In this document: in pieces, positions 1 through 8,879 of the stretch
Position numbering within the stretch: position 1 is the stretch's first letter
Layout: every line of letters starts with the position of its first letter
NCBI GenBank assembly: GCA_044227095.1
Contig: JBGAFV010000001.1
Location: 744,001-808,000, forward strand
Direction: 5' to 3'
Source: JACMLD01 sp044227095
GTDB taxonomy: Bacteria > Bacteroidota > Bacteroidia > Chitinophagales > Chitinophagaceae
DNA length: 64,000 nt
The notes under the pieces: generated by a model
Seen by the model: only the letters and a program-made list of their open reading frames with translations
The model's database searches: none
Told to the model about the DNA's origin: nothing
Program-made: the position numbers and the translations under genes

Positions 1-1664
1 TAACCCTTTGCAACAAGATATTCTGCACAGGCATTAAAGTCTTTCCAGCTATTGGGTTTGCTTTGTTTCATACCGCCTATATGCCAGTTATTTCCTTTTT
101 CGCCACCTCCCCTTACATGGGCAAAGCAACAAACGACTCCTTTATTGGCAAGCATTGCATAAGAGCGGTGGAAATAATTAGTCAGAACAGGGTCACCATA
201 AGCGCCATAGCCCATTACAATGGCTACATTGTTGCCATTCAGTTGTAAATCCTTTCTCCGGATAATGGTTAGTGGCACCAATGTGCCATCGTAACTTGGT
301 ACTTCTTTTTCTTCTACTACTAAATTGTCGGCAAAAGGAAGTGAATTAAGGGTTAAGTATTTATTGGGTGTTTCTTTTGGGTTTCCAATAACTGCATCGG
401 TTACTTGTGGATAATTTGTCCATCCTTCTCTTTGAATTAAAACGTTGTCGTTTTTATTCATGTTTATTGCCCAATACTGTATGCTTGACGTATTTTCTTT
501 AAAGGGTGAAGCGGTAATTTTATTGGTTGGCAGGTAAATGAATTTAGAATATGTGGTAACACCATTTTTTTTAAATGGCACAATGAGATAATTTTTTGTT
601 TGGGCAATGGCATAATAGCTGATTGGGTCGGCTTGTCCAGGTAAAATTGTTTTAGGAATTGCAGTGGGGTTGTTTAAATCCAACATTTTTATAGTGCCAT
701 TGGGTACATTTTTTAAACAATTATAATAAAGCTTGTTATTGAAGTAATAGATATTGCCAGCCACAACCATATCACTCATTTCGAACAATTTATTCCATTT
801 GGCTGTTGCGGATTTTCTGTACCATATTTCGGCAAAGGAAGTTTGATATACTCCGGCAAATTCATAGCTACAACCCTTAAAAGTCAGTATTTCCCAAAAA
901 TACCTGCCATCTGTATAGTTCATAAATTCGGAGCTGTTTTGTTTGCTGACAATCACTTTGTCAGATGCTGTGTCTGTACCTATAATATGTGTTTTAAAAA
1001 TTTCATCATTGTGATGCATATAGGTTTCATGGGTGTTGTATGAAGGAAGCTGTACATAGTAAAATACCCCGTTTTGGTTATTTATAAATCCCTTGTAACT
1101 GCCAGTTATCCTATCAGGTAGCATTTTGTTTTCTGCAATACTGTAAATTTTCACTTCATTTATTTCCTTTCCACCTTCGTGAGCGTAAATGGCAATGTAT
1201 TTTTCGGATGGGTCAAACTCATAGCTGGACGACAGGTTGTAGTTATCGCCCCACATTTCAGCTGATGCAATCACTTGCGGCGAACTTGCATTGTCGAACT
1301 GCCTGTAAATTTTTAATTTACCTTCACCTGTTTTTGTTTGATTATAAAATATAGAGTTGCCTATTCGCCTTACATCAAATTTTAGTTCAGGCAGGACAAC
1401 GTCCAACTTATTCAATTCATTAAATAATGTATTGGCATACGGCAGATTATTTAGTATACTATCGGTAAAATTGGTCTGTGTTTTAAACCAGTTTATTACT
1501 TCGGGATTATTCAGGTTCTCCAGCCATCGGTAAGGGTCTTTTACTGTTACGTTGTGCCATGTGTCAGCACTGTCCACTGTTTTAGTAACAGGATAATTGA
1601 ATTGTGCTGCGGCTTTGTGTCCGCAGTTGAGTAATAGTGTAAGAAAAAATATTTGTCTTGTCAT
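1..1664 (-). CDS. Prolyl oligopeptidase family serine peptidase (S9A), 3' end outside window
   Basis: The frame is open from an ATG at 1664 to the left edge (about 554 residues), so the C-terminus is missing. The N-terminus is a signal peptide (MTRQIFFLTLLL, probable cleavage near AAAQ), which points to a periplasmic or exported enzyme. The motif DPYRWLENLNNPEV just after it is the characteristic start of prolyl oligopeptidases. It is followed by a long propeller-like region, and near the edge comes RGGGEKGNNWHIGG...KPNSWKDF, which sits just before the catalytic serine elbow in this family. The serine, aspartate and histidine of the triad would lie beyond position 1, so activity cannot be judged. 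The family cleaves short proline-containing peptides and is usually about 700 residues long. No operon partner is visible. Confidence 0.9.
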   Translation of the reverse strand, partial: MTRQIFFLTLLLNCGHKAAAQFNYPVTKTVDSADTWHNVTVKDPYRWLENLNNPEVINWFKTQTNFTDSILNNLPYANTLFNELNKLDVVLPELKFDVRRIGNSIFYNQTKTGEGKLKIYRQFDNASSPQVIASAEMWGDNYNLSSSYEFDPSEKYIAIYAHEGGKEINEVKIYSIAENKMLPDRITGSYKGFINNQNGVFYYVQLPSYNTHETYMHHNDEIFKTHIIGTDTASDKVIVSKQNSSEFMNYTDGRYFWEILTFKGCSYEFAGVYQTSFAEIWYRKSATAKWNKLFEMSDMVVAGNIYYFNNKLYYNCLKNVPNGTIKMLDLNNPTAIPKTILPGQADPISYYAIAQTKNYLIVPFKKNGVTTYSKFIYLPTNKITASPFKENTSSIQYWAINMNKNDNVLIQREGWTNYPQVTDAVIGNPKETPNKYLTLNSLPFADNLVVEEKEVPSYDGTLVPLTIIRRKDLQLNGNNVAIVMGYGAYGDPVLTNYFHRSYAMLANKGVVCCFAHVRGGGEKGNNWHIGGMKQSKPNSWKDFNACAEYLVAKG

Positions 1665-1888
1665 GCTACTAAATTTTGTAGTGCGTCCTATGGCATAGCA
1701 GGCAACGAATCGATATTTGCGATGCCAGGTCATTCTGGGTTCCATCACGCTGGTGAAGAAGCTGATTTATTTGTTTTGCCGAAGATAACTACAAATGCTT
1801 AATAGCGAATTGTCAGCCGATAACTGAAGATGATAAGAATTACTGCTGCCGAAGTGAGTTCCGTCGCCTCCTGCTATTGCATACTTTT

Positions 1889-1903
1889 GTTGGCGGTAGT
1901 GCT
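1889..1903 (+). repeat. Left copy of an inverted repeat flanking the trypsin-fold gene
   Basis: GTTGGCGGTAGTGCT lies at the 3' end of the peptidase gene and overlaps its stop codon. The reverse complement of 2688-2702 is GTTGGAGGTAATGCT, identical at 13 of 15 positions. The two copies bracket the gene in inverted orientation, which may mark a cassette or mobile-element boundary. This is inference from one locus. Confidence 0.45.
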
Positions 1904-2670
1904 TATACGAGGTTTGTCTCAATAGCAAGGTCAAGTAACTTTTTACACTCGTCAATTGAAAACCCAAAAATTAATTTAGTGTTTCGCATAACAGAAGCTG
2001 TCAGAGCTACCAATTTTCCATCTTCATCTAATATTGGAGATCCACTGCAACCGCTGTAATCGTCCACATCTTTTATTAGTTCTGGCAATAAAAAATAATG
2101 AAATCGTCCTGTTGTTCCTTGATATTCTAAGTCAAGTTTTAATGTTGGTTGGCTTCTTAATTGAATGCCAACAACATCTTGTCTCACTCTACCGCAAAGT
2201 CCAAAAAGTTTTCCTTTTTCTGGCTGTCCAGCTAATTCAAGGTTTAATGAAACCTTCTCGCCCTTTTCAATTTTATAAGCACCAAAATCCCATTCGGGTT
2301 GAAGTAATGTAATGTTTTCTTTTATTTCACAAAAAGTAATGTCAAGCGTTTCGTCAAAGTTCGTTGTCAGGTCTTCAAAAGTTTTTATTTCTTTCAAGTT
2401 TTTGTCTTTAGGCAATTTGTACTGGTCAAAATAACACATAGCTCCTACTGAATAAAGTGGAGTATGAAGGTCAGCAAAAAGTTGATTTGTTTCAATACAA
2501 GTTGCAAGTCCGTCAATGTCTGTCACATGGGCTACGGAAAGCAGGAAAAATCGTTTTTTGTAAGACACAATGCAACCACTACCAAAACCCATTGGTTCTT
2601 TATCGCTTGGTCGCAACATTATAAGATGTAAGGATGACTTTGCTATTAAATTAATTATGTCCATTCGCAT
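1903..2670 (-). CDS. Trypsin-like serine peptidase domain protein
   Basis: This 255-residue protein has a chymotrypsin/trypsin-type fold. His48 lies in LSVAHV after a GSG-beta strand, Asp110 in LDITF, and Ser209 in GCSGSP, the equivalent of GDSGGP. All three triad residues are therefore in place and correctly ordered. There is no signal peptide or membrane segment, so it is probably cytoplasmic. Stand-alone proteins of this type are often annotated as trypsin-like peptidase domain proteins, and some occur in defence or mobile loci. It is a single gene with 15-bp near-identical inverted repeats at both ends and no operon partner. The ATG at 2664 is an alternative start. Substrate and role are unknown. 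Confidence 0.75.
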   Translation of the reverse strand: MRMDIINLIAKSSLHLIMLRPSDKEPMGFGSGCIVSYKKRFFLLSVAHVTDIDGLATCIETNQLFADLHTPLYSVGAMCYFDQYKLPKDKNLKEIKTFEDLTTNFDETLDITFCEIKENITLLQPEWDFGAYKIEKGEKVSLNLELAGQPEKGKLFGLCGRVRQDVVGIQLRSQPTLKLDLEYQGTTGRFHYFLLPELIKDVDDYSGCSGSPILDEDGKLVALTASVMRNTKLIFGFSIDECKKLLDLAIETNLV

Positions 2671-2687
2671 TTTTTGATGTGTCCAAC

Positions 2688-2702
2688 AGCATTACCTCCA
2701 AC
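2688..2702 (-). repeat. Right copy of the inverted repeat flanking the trypsin-fold gene
   Basis: The minus strand reads GTTGGAGGTAATGCT, matching 13 of 15 bases of 1889-1903. It is followed on the same strand by a second GTTGG, giving two GTTGG blocks 10 bp apart. Confidence 0.45.
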
Positions 2703-3067
2703 TCATAGGTTTACATTATTATACCCTATCCCTCCCCAAAAAATAGTATTGAAAATCAAATAAGTAGTAATGCCGCTTCATTGTTTCTTTAGCGACAATA
2801 CGCATTATAAGTATCCAATTTAAACGCTTCCAAACGTTTAAAATTAACTAATTCCAAGAATCATAAGGGGCAATAGTGTCAACTGGCAAGATGTATCTAC
2901 CTTCTTTAGTTGGCCCTAAATAACATACTCGAACTTTTTATTACATTCTAACATCTATTATTGTCCCGTTTCATACACAATTCCCTTAGGTCTTCTAAAA
3001 CCTGGTTCGAGTCTTCGACCCTTGGGGCTACTTCACACTACAAGATTAAGTTCCTTACGGAACAATA

Positions 3068-3174
3068 GAACGCTGATTGCTATGATTCTCATGATTTAAA
3101 TGATTTATGCTTGTGAGCTATAAAGATTTAATGATTATCATATCGACTCTTAACAATCATCAAAATCTGCGTTC
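3068..3174. repeat. Foldback (MITE-like) intergenic element
   Basis: The ends form an inverted repeat: GAACGCTGATT on the left and, as reverse complement of the right end, GAACGCAGATTTTGATGATTG. The interior is rich in ATGATT/AATCAT words that can pair imperfectly over the whole 107 bp. Elements with ends of the form ACGCTGATT...AATCTGCGT recur between genes in many Bacteroidota genomes. It encodes nothing and sits upstream of a terminator in non-coding DNA. Confidence 0.5.
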
Positions 3175-3198
3175 TAATTTCTTAGACCTATATAAACA

Positions 3199-3232
3199 AA
3201 AAGCCCGCAGTTATTGCAACTTGCGGGCTTTT
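3199..3232 (-). terminator. Rho-independent terminator after the DUF3179 gene
   Basis: The perfect 11-bp arms are AAAAGCCCGCA and TGCGGGCTTTT around a 12-nt loop. The T-rich flank on the minus strand ends transcription from the upstream minus-strand gene series. The hairpin is symmetric and may work both ways. Confidence 0.85.
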
Positions 3233-3260
3233 GTGTTAAAACTGCTCATGAGAACCATTA

Positions 3261-4442
3261 TTATTCATACCTGCTGGTAGCAGGGTGAAAATTTTTCCAA
3301 GAATGCCAGAACTCCTGGTAAGCTGCAATGGTTGTTAACTGCTCTCCTTTTAATGTACCATCAACACAAGTACCATTCATATCCCAGGTAGAATGTGTTT
3401 CATCATCAGTCAAATTATTCAGGGTTTTGTTTTTTGTAAAATGCAGTGTTTGATTGTTAACTCGCCTGCTCCAAACATGAAAAGAAACAGAATCATTTTC
3501 AAGTGCCAGTATTACAGGCATGTTTGGTAAAGAATCCTGTATCAATTCTTTTTTTACCAGTTCATTCCAGTCGTAGGCCTTTGCGAACTTATTATGTAAG
3601 ACACCTACCACCCAGGATTTGAATTGCCATGAAGCAGAATCCCTTTTTTCAAGCGAACCTTTAATGGTGCCTTTATTGTAGTTATTTAAGTCAGAATATT
3701 GTTTTTTGTACAAACTATCTGGTTGCAGTACAGTCGTGTTGGGATGCAACCTCAACCAGGTTGCCAGTGATAATTGCTGCGATGGAATTTCTGTAAGCGA
3801 TTGTCCTTTTAATGCCCCTGCAATAGCAACACCTGTTGCCTGTTGCCACCAGCTTTTGGTAGTGGCATCTTCAAACATGGCATTAAAATGATCCATGCCT
3901 ACAAGCCTGAACGTTTCCAGTTTACCATTTACTATCGGACTAAACACACGGCCTGTTCTGCAAACTGTACAATAGGTAACAATAACCGGGGTATTGCCAA
4001 TACTATCCCTAACCTGGTGGTGGTAACCGATGATTTGTATAGGGAAAGCTTTTGCTTCGCCATTAATGGCAACGCCAATAACAAGTACTGTGTCTGCGCC
4101 AGCATAAGAGGCAGCAGCAAAGTTTTTATTTTTTGGCTGATAAAACATTTTATCTGCCTCAAACCTGAAATTGAAAAAATAAAAGATAACACCATACAAT
4201 AGCAACACCAAAGCAAGTAAAACCTTCCTCCATCTTTTGTCATTTGCAAAACATCGTATCAATGGAAATGCAATCAGCAATAACAAGACTACTCTTATTA
4301 TTGTAATATTTCTTCCTAACCAATACGCAAATCCAATACTGTCTGATTTCTGGCTTCCGGGAAAAGGCATAATAAAATATACCCTTGCAATTTCTGCTGC
4401 AAACAGTAATAATAAACCGGTAATTAAAATAAAACGTTTCAT
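3261..4442 (-). CDS. DUF3179 domain membrane protein
   Basis: This 393-residue protein starts with about three hydrophobic helices (residues 5-22, 45-62 and 73-92). A DUF3179 domain follows from about residue 115: GVAINGEAKAFPIQIIGYHH, then VTYCTVCRTGRVF with two cysteines, then MDHFNAMFEDATTKSWW. The domain probably faces the periplasm. Its biochemical function is unknown; the conserved Cys and His residues suggest metal or redox chemistry, which is inference. It is the last gene of the SusCD/AhpD-like series, 77 bp after susD and separated from it by a perfect 15-bp hairpin. A terminator follows directly. Confidence 0.85.
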   Translation of the reverse strand: MKRFILITGLLLLFAAEIARVYFIMPFPGSQKSDSIGFAYWLGRNITIIRVVLLLLIAFPLIRCFANDKRWRKVLLALVLLLYGVIFYFFNFRFEADKMFYQPKNKNFAAASYAGADTVLVIGVAINGEAKAFPIQIIGYHHQVRDSIGNTPVIVTYCTVCRTGRVFSPIVNGKLETFRLVGMDHFNAMFEDATTKSWWQQATGVAIAGALKGQSLTEIPSQQLSLATWLRLHPNTTVLQPDSLYKKQYSDLNNYNKGTIKGSLEKRDSASWQFKSWVVGVLHNKFAKAYDWNELVKKELIQDSLPNMPVILALENDSVSFHVWSRRVNNQTLHFTKNKTLNNLTDDETHSTWDMNGTCVDGTLKGEQLTTIAAYQEFWHSWKNFHPATSRYE

Positions 4443-4471
4443 GTTTAGTTGTTTTGTGCGTCGATGCTTTG

Positions 4472-4515
4472 TTTTCGTAATCAGCCAGGCGAAGACGTCA
4501 GGCTGATTACGAAAA
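4472..4515 (-). promoter_or_regulatory. Intercistronic hairpin between SusD and DUF3179 genes
   Basis: The perfect 15-bp arms TTTTCGTAATCAGCC and GGCTGATTACGAAAA enclose a 14-nt loop. On the minus strand no U-tract follows, so it is not a classic terminator. It could be a processing or mRNA-stability element, or a weak attenuator that sets the DUF3179 level below that of susD. Confidence 0.5.
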
Positions 4516-4519
4516 TTAT

Positions 4520-5821
4520 TTATTGTTCTGAAACCGGCAAAGGAAATTTATCCCAAACATCATCGCCTGTTCTGTCTATAGGCAATTGCGCCAGCAAATT
4601 GTACCTGCGCATATCTATCCAGCGATGGCCTTCATAAAATAATGAAAACCTTCTCTGGTTTAGCATTTCTGTAATAAGTGCTGATTGTGATACAGTGCCG
4701 CTATAAACAGGCAGATTGTGACCTGTTCTTATTTTGTTGATAGCTGTTACAGCATCTGAAAGGTTATTCTTTTGAATACTTGCTTCAGCATAAATAAGAA
4801 TTAATTCTTCATTGCGTATAATGGGTATAGTTGCAGTGCTTGAAGTATATACCCATACATCCCTGTTAGAAGACAAACCGCTTAATGAAGCAGTAGCTGT
4901 GCGCAAAGTAGCTTTATTTATCCTATCGTCATTTGCTTCGATATCTGTTGCAAAAGAAGGATGCGCTACCCTTATTTCACCTGTTTGGTCTTGTGGAATA
5001 AACATTGGGTTTAACTGATCTCCTGAACCTGTGCTAAATACATGGTTTACGCCAAGGGCAAAGGGTTTATTCAACCCAAAGAAAGACGCATTTAAAGCAG
5101 CTAATGCAACGTCCCAGTTTTGCTGGTAAACAGCTACCCTTGCTGCTAATGCACGGTTAAAAGAAAGAAAACCTGCTGCATCATTAAAACCCGCAAAGCC
5201 TGCAAGTGTAAATGAAATAGTTGCACCACTGAGATCTGTTTTAGCAGAATCGAGCAATGAAGTAATAGCGGCTAATGAATTGGTATAATTTAGAAATGGT
5301 CCCAGGTGATCCGGGTCTGCAACATCAACACGAATACCATTGGTAGAAGTAAGGTTTAAATTCAATAAAAGCTGGTATGCTTTTATCGTTCTTGCAAAAC
5401 CTATATAGCCGCTTTTTTGTGCTGCCGTTATGGAAGTAGAATTGGTAGCTGCCTGTATTAATACATTGCAATTTTTTACTACACGGTAACGTGCAGCCCA
5501 TGGATTGGTGATGTAAAAATTACTATTACTTAATGTAGCACTATTAGCGCCCAGCAAATCAGTTACATATCTTGGTTCTGATCCTGAAAAGCGATAACCT
5601 TCCCTGCCAATGCTGCCTATATCATCCAGGTAAAATGAAAGCTGGTTACGCATGCCGGATTCTGTTCCGCTCACCAGGTTATTCAACTGGTCTTTGCTGG
5701 CGTCATTTAAAAATTGTTCTACCGTGGGGCTGTTGAGGTTGCCATAATCTTTTTTGCAGGAGAAAAACAAGCCGGTAGCCCCTGCCAGTAATATTAAGTG
5801 TATGATGATATTTTTTTTCAT
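4520..5821 (-). CDS. SusD/RagB family nutrient-binding outer membrane lipoprotein
   Basis: SusD-type lipoproteins lie over the SusC pore on the cell surface and capture substrate. The lipobox LFFSC gives a lipidated cysteine at residue 22 when translation starts at the ATG at 5821 (MKKNII); an earlier ATG at 5848 adds nine residues. Family hallmarks are NLVSGTESGMRNQL near the N-terminus, RNEELILIYAEA in a TPR-like helix, and the C-terminal RRFSLFYEGHRWIDMRRYN. At 433 residues it is on the short side, typical of the subfamily paired with roughly 980-residue SusC proteins. It follows susC by 20-47 bp and belongs to the same operon. The substrate is unknown; no glycoside hydrolases or sulfatases are adjacent. 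Confidence 0.92.
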   Translation of the reverse strand: MKKNIIIHLILLAGATGLFFSCKKDYGNLNSPTVEQFLNDASKDQLNNLVSGTESGMRNQLSFYLDDIGSIGREGYRFSGSEPRYVTDLLGANSATLSNSNFYITNPWAARYRVVKNCNVLIQAATNSTSITAAQKSGYIGFARTIKAYQLLLNLNLTSTNGIRVDVADPDHLGPFLNYTNSLAAITSLLDSAKTDLSGATISFTLAGFAGFNDAAGFLSFNRALAARVAVYQQNWDVALAALNASFFGLNKPFALGVNHVFSTGSGDQLNPMFIPQDQTGEIRVAHPSFATDIEANDDRINKATLRTATASLSGLSSNRDVWVYTSSTATIPIIRNEELILIYAEASIQKNNLSDAVTAINKIRTGHNLPVYSGTVSQSALITEMLNQRRFSLFYEGHRWIDMRRYNLLAQLPIDRTGDDVWDKFPLPVSEQ

Positions 5822-5868
5822 TTCGTATTTTTTAAATAGTCCTTTCATCGGTTAAAATGATAATCAGT

Positions 5869-8817
5869 TTAGAATTCAATAGACAGGTGAAAGTTTGCAC
5901 GTTTAACAGCAGGATAAGGATCTACGTCCACGCCTGTTGAAAAACCAGTACCAAAGTTTGATACTTCCGGATCGTAAGACTTGTATTTGGTAATAGTGAG
6001 ATAATTATTAAGTGAAACACCTGTGCGTATGCTTCTAATAAATTTAACTCCCGTATTAGGGAATGTATAATACAATCCTATCTCACGTAAACGCAGATAG
6101 CCGGAATTTTGTACAAACTCTTCTGCAGTAGAGCCTACTTTTGAAATTCTGTAAATACCATCGGGCAAACCTGCTTTGTTTGTTACGTTATCAAAATCTG
6201 CACTCGTTTGACCAAAGTCGTTTTGCAGTGTTGTCAGATTTACATTCTGTCCGCCTTGTTTCCAATGCAATAGAAAGCGCAGGCTTAACCTGTTTTTAAA
6301 CGTCACTTCGTTATAAGTGTTCATCTGGAACCTTGGTTCAGCATCCCCCAGCTTTCCAACACCTTGTCCGTTAAGACCAAGTATTTGCGTAGCAGATTGT
6401 CCTTCCTGTATTTGGAAAGAACCAAGTACATAACCAAAAGATCCTTGTGGTACAGATGGAATAGTAAGTTTGGTAACCAGCGATCTGTTCAGCCAGAAAT
6501 TAACTGAAGTATTCCATGTAATGGTTTTGGTTGATACTGGCCTTGCATTCAATCCTAATTCTATACCGCGATTGCGCAGGTTGCCCGCATTTACCCATTT
6601 GTAAATAAAACCGGAAGAAGATGGCAGGTTGCTCTGCATCAGGAAATCATCCACGTTTTTATTGTAGTAAGTAAGCTGGAAAGATACCTTTCCTTTTAAA
6701 ATACTGAAGTCAACACCGGCTTCAAATTCTGATTGTCTTTCGGGTTTAATATCAGGATTACCTTTTGCAGTACCAATAAGAACACCCGGATTGCCAGCAA
6801 TATTAGATACAACCATCGATGTAAACTTACTACCGTATGCAGGCACATTGTTTGCCTGTCCGTAAGCCGCACGCAATTTCACGTTATCAAAAAAACCTTC
6901 TTTTATTATACCCATCCGCGTTAGGTTCCATGAAACACCTGCTTTAGGATAAACATAATATTTAGATGCATCGCCGTTATTAGAAGATTGATCAAAACGA
7001 ACGCCGGCAGTTAGCAAAATAGCATCTGCAATAGTTGCCTCTTCCTGTATAAAAATACCGTTGTTCTGGTATTTTGTTCTGAACTGTGTTGCATTTAATG
7101 CGCCGGCCTGGTCTACATTAGACTGGCCGGATATTACCTGTGTTGCAACGTTCAGGAGGTTATTATAATCACCAGTTTCCTGTGTAAGACCGGCAGATGT
7201 AGTAAGCGATAATTTATCAGATGCAGTAAACACGTTTACCAATGAAGCAATAAAGTTGGTGTTGAGGTTTTTGGTAAAGCCTTGTATTGATGTTCCCTTT
7301 GCTACAGATTGAAATTGCAGGTTGCTTGGGAACAATGCATTTGTTTCAAGATTATAGAAATCAAACCCGCCTCTTGCAATAAATCTTGTAGTGCTTTTAC
7401 TGCTTCTTTGCAGTATCGCATCAAGGTTAACGCCTGTAATGAAGCGGTTTACTGATTCATTGTTCTTCATGAGCGCAATTGTTTGCAAAGGATTGCTTGC
7501 TGCAAATTGGTTATTGGGATAATTGCCAAAAGCATCCGGGTGCAATTCTGCAAACGATGGCGTAGAAGATAAAGCAATACCAAATGTAACACCGGCATTG
7601 TCATTACCTGTTAAACCCCTGTCTGAAGATGAATTGATATAATTGGTGCTGATGCCAATTTTAATATTATCAGTTAACCTGTGATCTAAATTCAGCCGAA
7701 TGCTTGAATTGCGATAACCAGTATTCTTTACAATGCCACCTTCATCCTTTTGCGCAGCAGAAAAATAAAAACCCGTTTTTTCGCCACCGCCACTCATGCT
7801 TAACACAGTATTTCTTGCAAACCCTGTATTGCCAAATACTTCTTTTTCGTAATTGTATATTTTACCTGCATTTTTTGCAGCAGTGTATTGTGCACTTAAT
7901 GCTGCACTGGTAGCAGGATCACTTGATAAACTTGCAGCCCTGTCTGCCGTAAACTCACGAACGCCGAGTAATTTTCTTACTTTAATAAAACCAAGATCCT
8001 GTGATAAGGTAACCTGCGTTTTTCCCTGTTTACCTTTTTTTGTGTTTATAATGATAACACCTGCAGCAGCTTTAGATCCATAGATAGCGGCAGCAGAAGC
8101 ACCTTTTAAAATTTCCATACTCTCAATATCTTCTGCACGTATATCTGCAATACGGCTTGATGGATTGTCCTGATTAGAAGTAGGCGCACCACCAGAACCG
8201 GCAGATGTAACAGCGTTAAGACCTGCAGATGTAGAGCTATTATCTACAAACACACCATCTATAACATATAATGGTTGTGTATTTCCAAATACAGAGGTTA
8301 CACCACGCAGTTTTACAGAAATACCGCCACCGGGTGCACCGGTATTTGCGTTAATATAAGCACCGGGTATTTTTCCATTCAGTGCCGCATCAAATGTTTG
8401 TGCAGGCGCCACACCATTTAGTTCTTTTGATGAAATGGTGGCTACTGCATTAGCAAGATTTCTTCTTTTAACGCTGGTAGCAAGACCGGTTACAACTACT
8501 TCGTCAAGCCGGGCCACGTCTTCTTCCAGTTTTAGTTGCACGTCTCCGCTCAGCGATGTAGTATTTATTGTTTGTGTTCTAAACCCAATTGAACTGATAG
8601 TAAGCTGTGTATTTTCCGGAACAGTTATACTAAATTTTCCGTCCCTGTCTGTAGCAGTTGCCTGCGCTGTTTTTTGTACAACTACAGAAACCCCGGGAAC
8701 AGGATTGCCTTTACTGTCAGTTATTCTTCCATTAACTGTTTTTACTTGTGCTAACAGGAACCCCGGCAACAAAGCCGCAATGATAAGTCCTGATGCCATT
8801 AATAATAATCTTCTCAT
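5869..8817 (-). CDS. SusC/RagA family TonB-dependent outer membrane transporter
   Basis: This 982-residue outer-membrane pore is energised by TonB. The order is: signal peptide (1-23, ending FLLAQ), a carboxypeptidase-regulatory-like domain (about 27-95, VNGRITDSKGNPVPGVSVVV), a plug with the SusC signature (QPLYVIDGVFVDNS; ESMEILKGASAAAIYGSKA), then a beta-barrel ending in the aromatic residue of FHLSIEF. It lies 62 bp after an AhpD-like gene and just before susD. No anti-sigma or ECF sigma gene is nearby. The neighbours suggest import of a small molecule handled by AhpD-like enzymes rather than a polysaccharide, but this is inference. Confidence 0.95.
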   Translation of the reverse strand: MRRLLLMASGLIIAALLPGFLLAQVKTVNGRITDSKGNPVPGVSVVVQKTAQATATDRDGKFSITVPENTQLTISSIGFRTQTINTTSLSGDVQLKLEEDVARLDEVVVTGLATSVKRRNLANAVATISSKELNGVAPAQTFDAALNGKIPGAYINANTGAPGGGISVKLRGVTSVFGNTQPLYVIDGVFVDNSSTSAGLNAVTSAGSGGAPTSNQDNPSSRIADIRAEDIESMEILKGASAAAIYGSKAAAGVIIINTKKGKQGKTQVTLSQDLGFIKVRKLLGVREFTADRAASLSSDPATSAALSAQYTAAKNAGKIYNYEKEVFGNTGFARNTVLSMSGGGEKTGFYFSAAQKDEGGIVKNTGYRNSSIRLNLDHRLTDNIKIGISTNYINSSSDRGLTGNDNAGVTFGIALSSTPSFAELHPDAFGNYPNNQFAASNPLQTIALMKNNESVNRFITGVNLDAILQRSSKSTTRFIARGGFDFYNLETNALFPSNLQFQSVAKGTSIQGFTKNLNTNFIASLVNVFTASDKLSLTTSAGLTQETGDYNNLLNVATQVISGQSNVDQAGALNATQFRTKYQNNGIFIQEEATIADAILLTAGVRFDQSSNNGDASKYYVYPKAGVSWNLTRMGIIKEGFFDNVKLRAAYGQANNVPAYGSKFTSMVVSNIAGNPGVLIGTAKGNPDIKPERQSEFEAGVDFSILKGKVSFQLTYYNKNVDDFLMQSNLPSSSGFIYKWVNAGNLRNRGIELGLNARPVSTKTITWNTSVNFWLNRSLVTKLTIPSVPQGSFGYVLGSFQIQEGQSATQILGLNGQGVGKLGDAEPRFQMNTYNEVTFKNRLSLRFLLHWKQGGQNVNLTTLQNDFGQTSADFDNVTNKAGLPDGIYRISKVGSTAEEFVQNSGYLRLREIGLYYTFPNTGVKFIRSIRTGVSLNNYLTITKYKSYDPEVSNFGTGFSTGVDVDPYPAVKRANFHLSIEF

Positions 8818-8879
8818 TAGCGTATTAATTAATCTTCGGTTTTAAAAAATTGTTTTCGATTTTGAGGTGTATGTTATTG

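Larger units (their letters stand above)
2671..3260. other. 590-bp intergenic region with repeats and a terminator
   Basis: No credible coding sequence is visible. It holds the right copy of the inverted repeat that flanks the peptidase gene (2688-2702), a TTTAAACG/CGTTTAAA dyad with an 8-bp spacer at 2819-2842, a foldback element at 3068-3174, and a terminator hairpin at 3199-3232. The stretch 2840-3060 shows nothing I recognise. Confidence 0.6.

Noticed and set aside
1767..1967. 66-residue minus-strand frame overlapping the end of the trypsin-fold gene
   Set aside because: It is in another frame of that gene and its inverted repeat, with no support as a protein.
2960..3040. tRNA-like GGTTCGAGTC in a gap
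   Set aside because: No acceptor stem, anticodon arm or correct T-stem pairing can be built around it.
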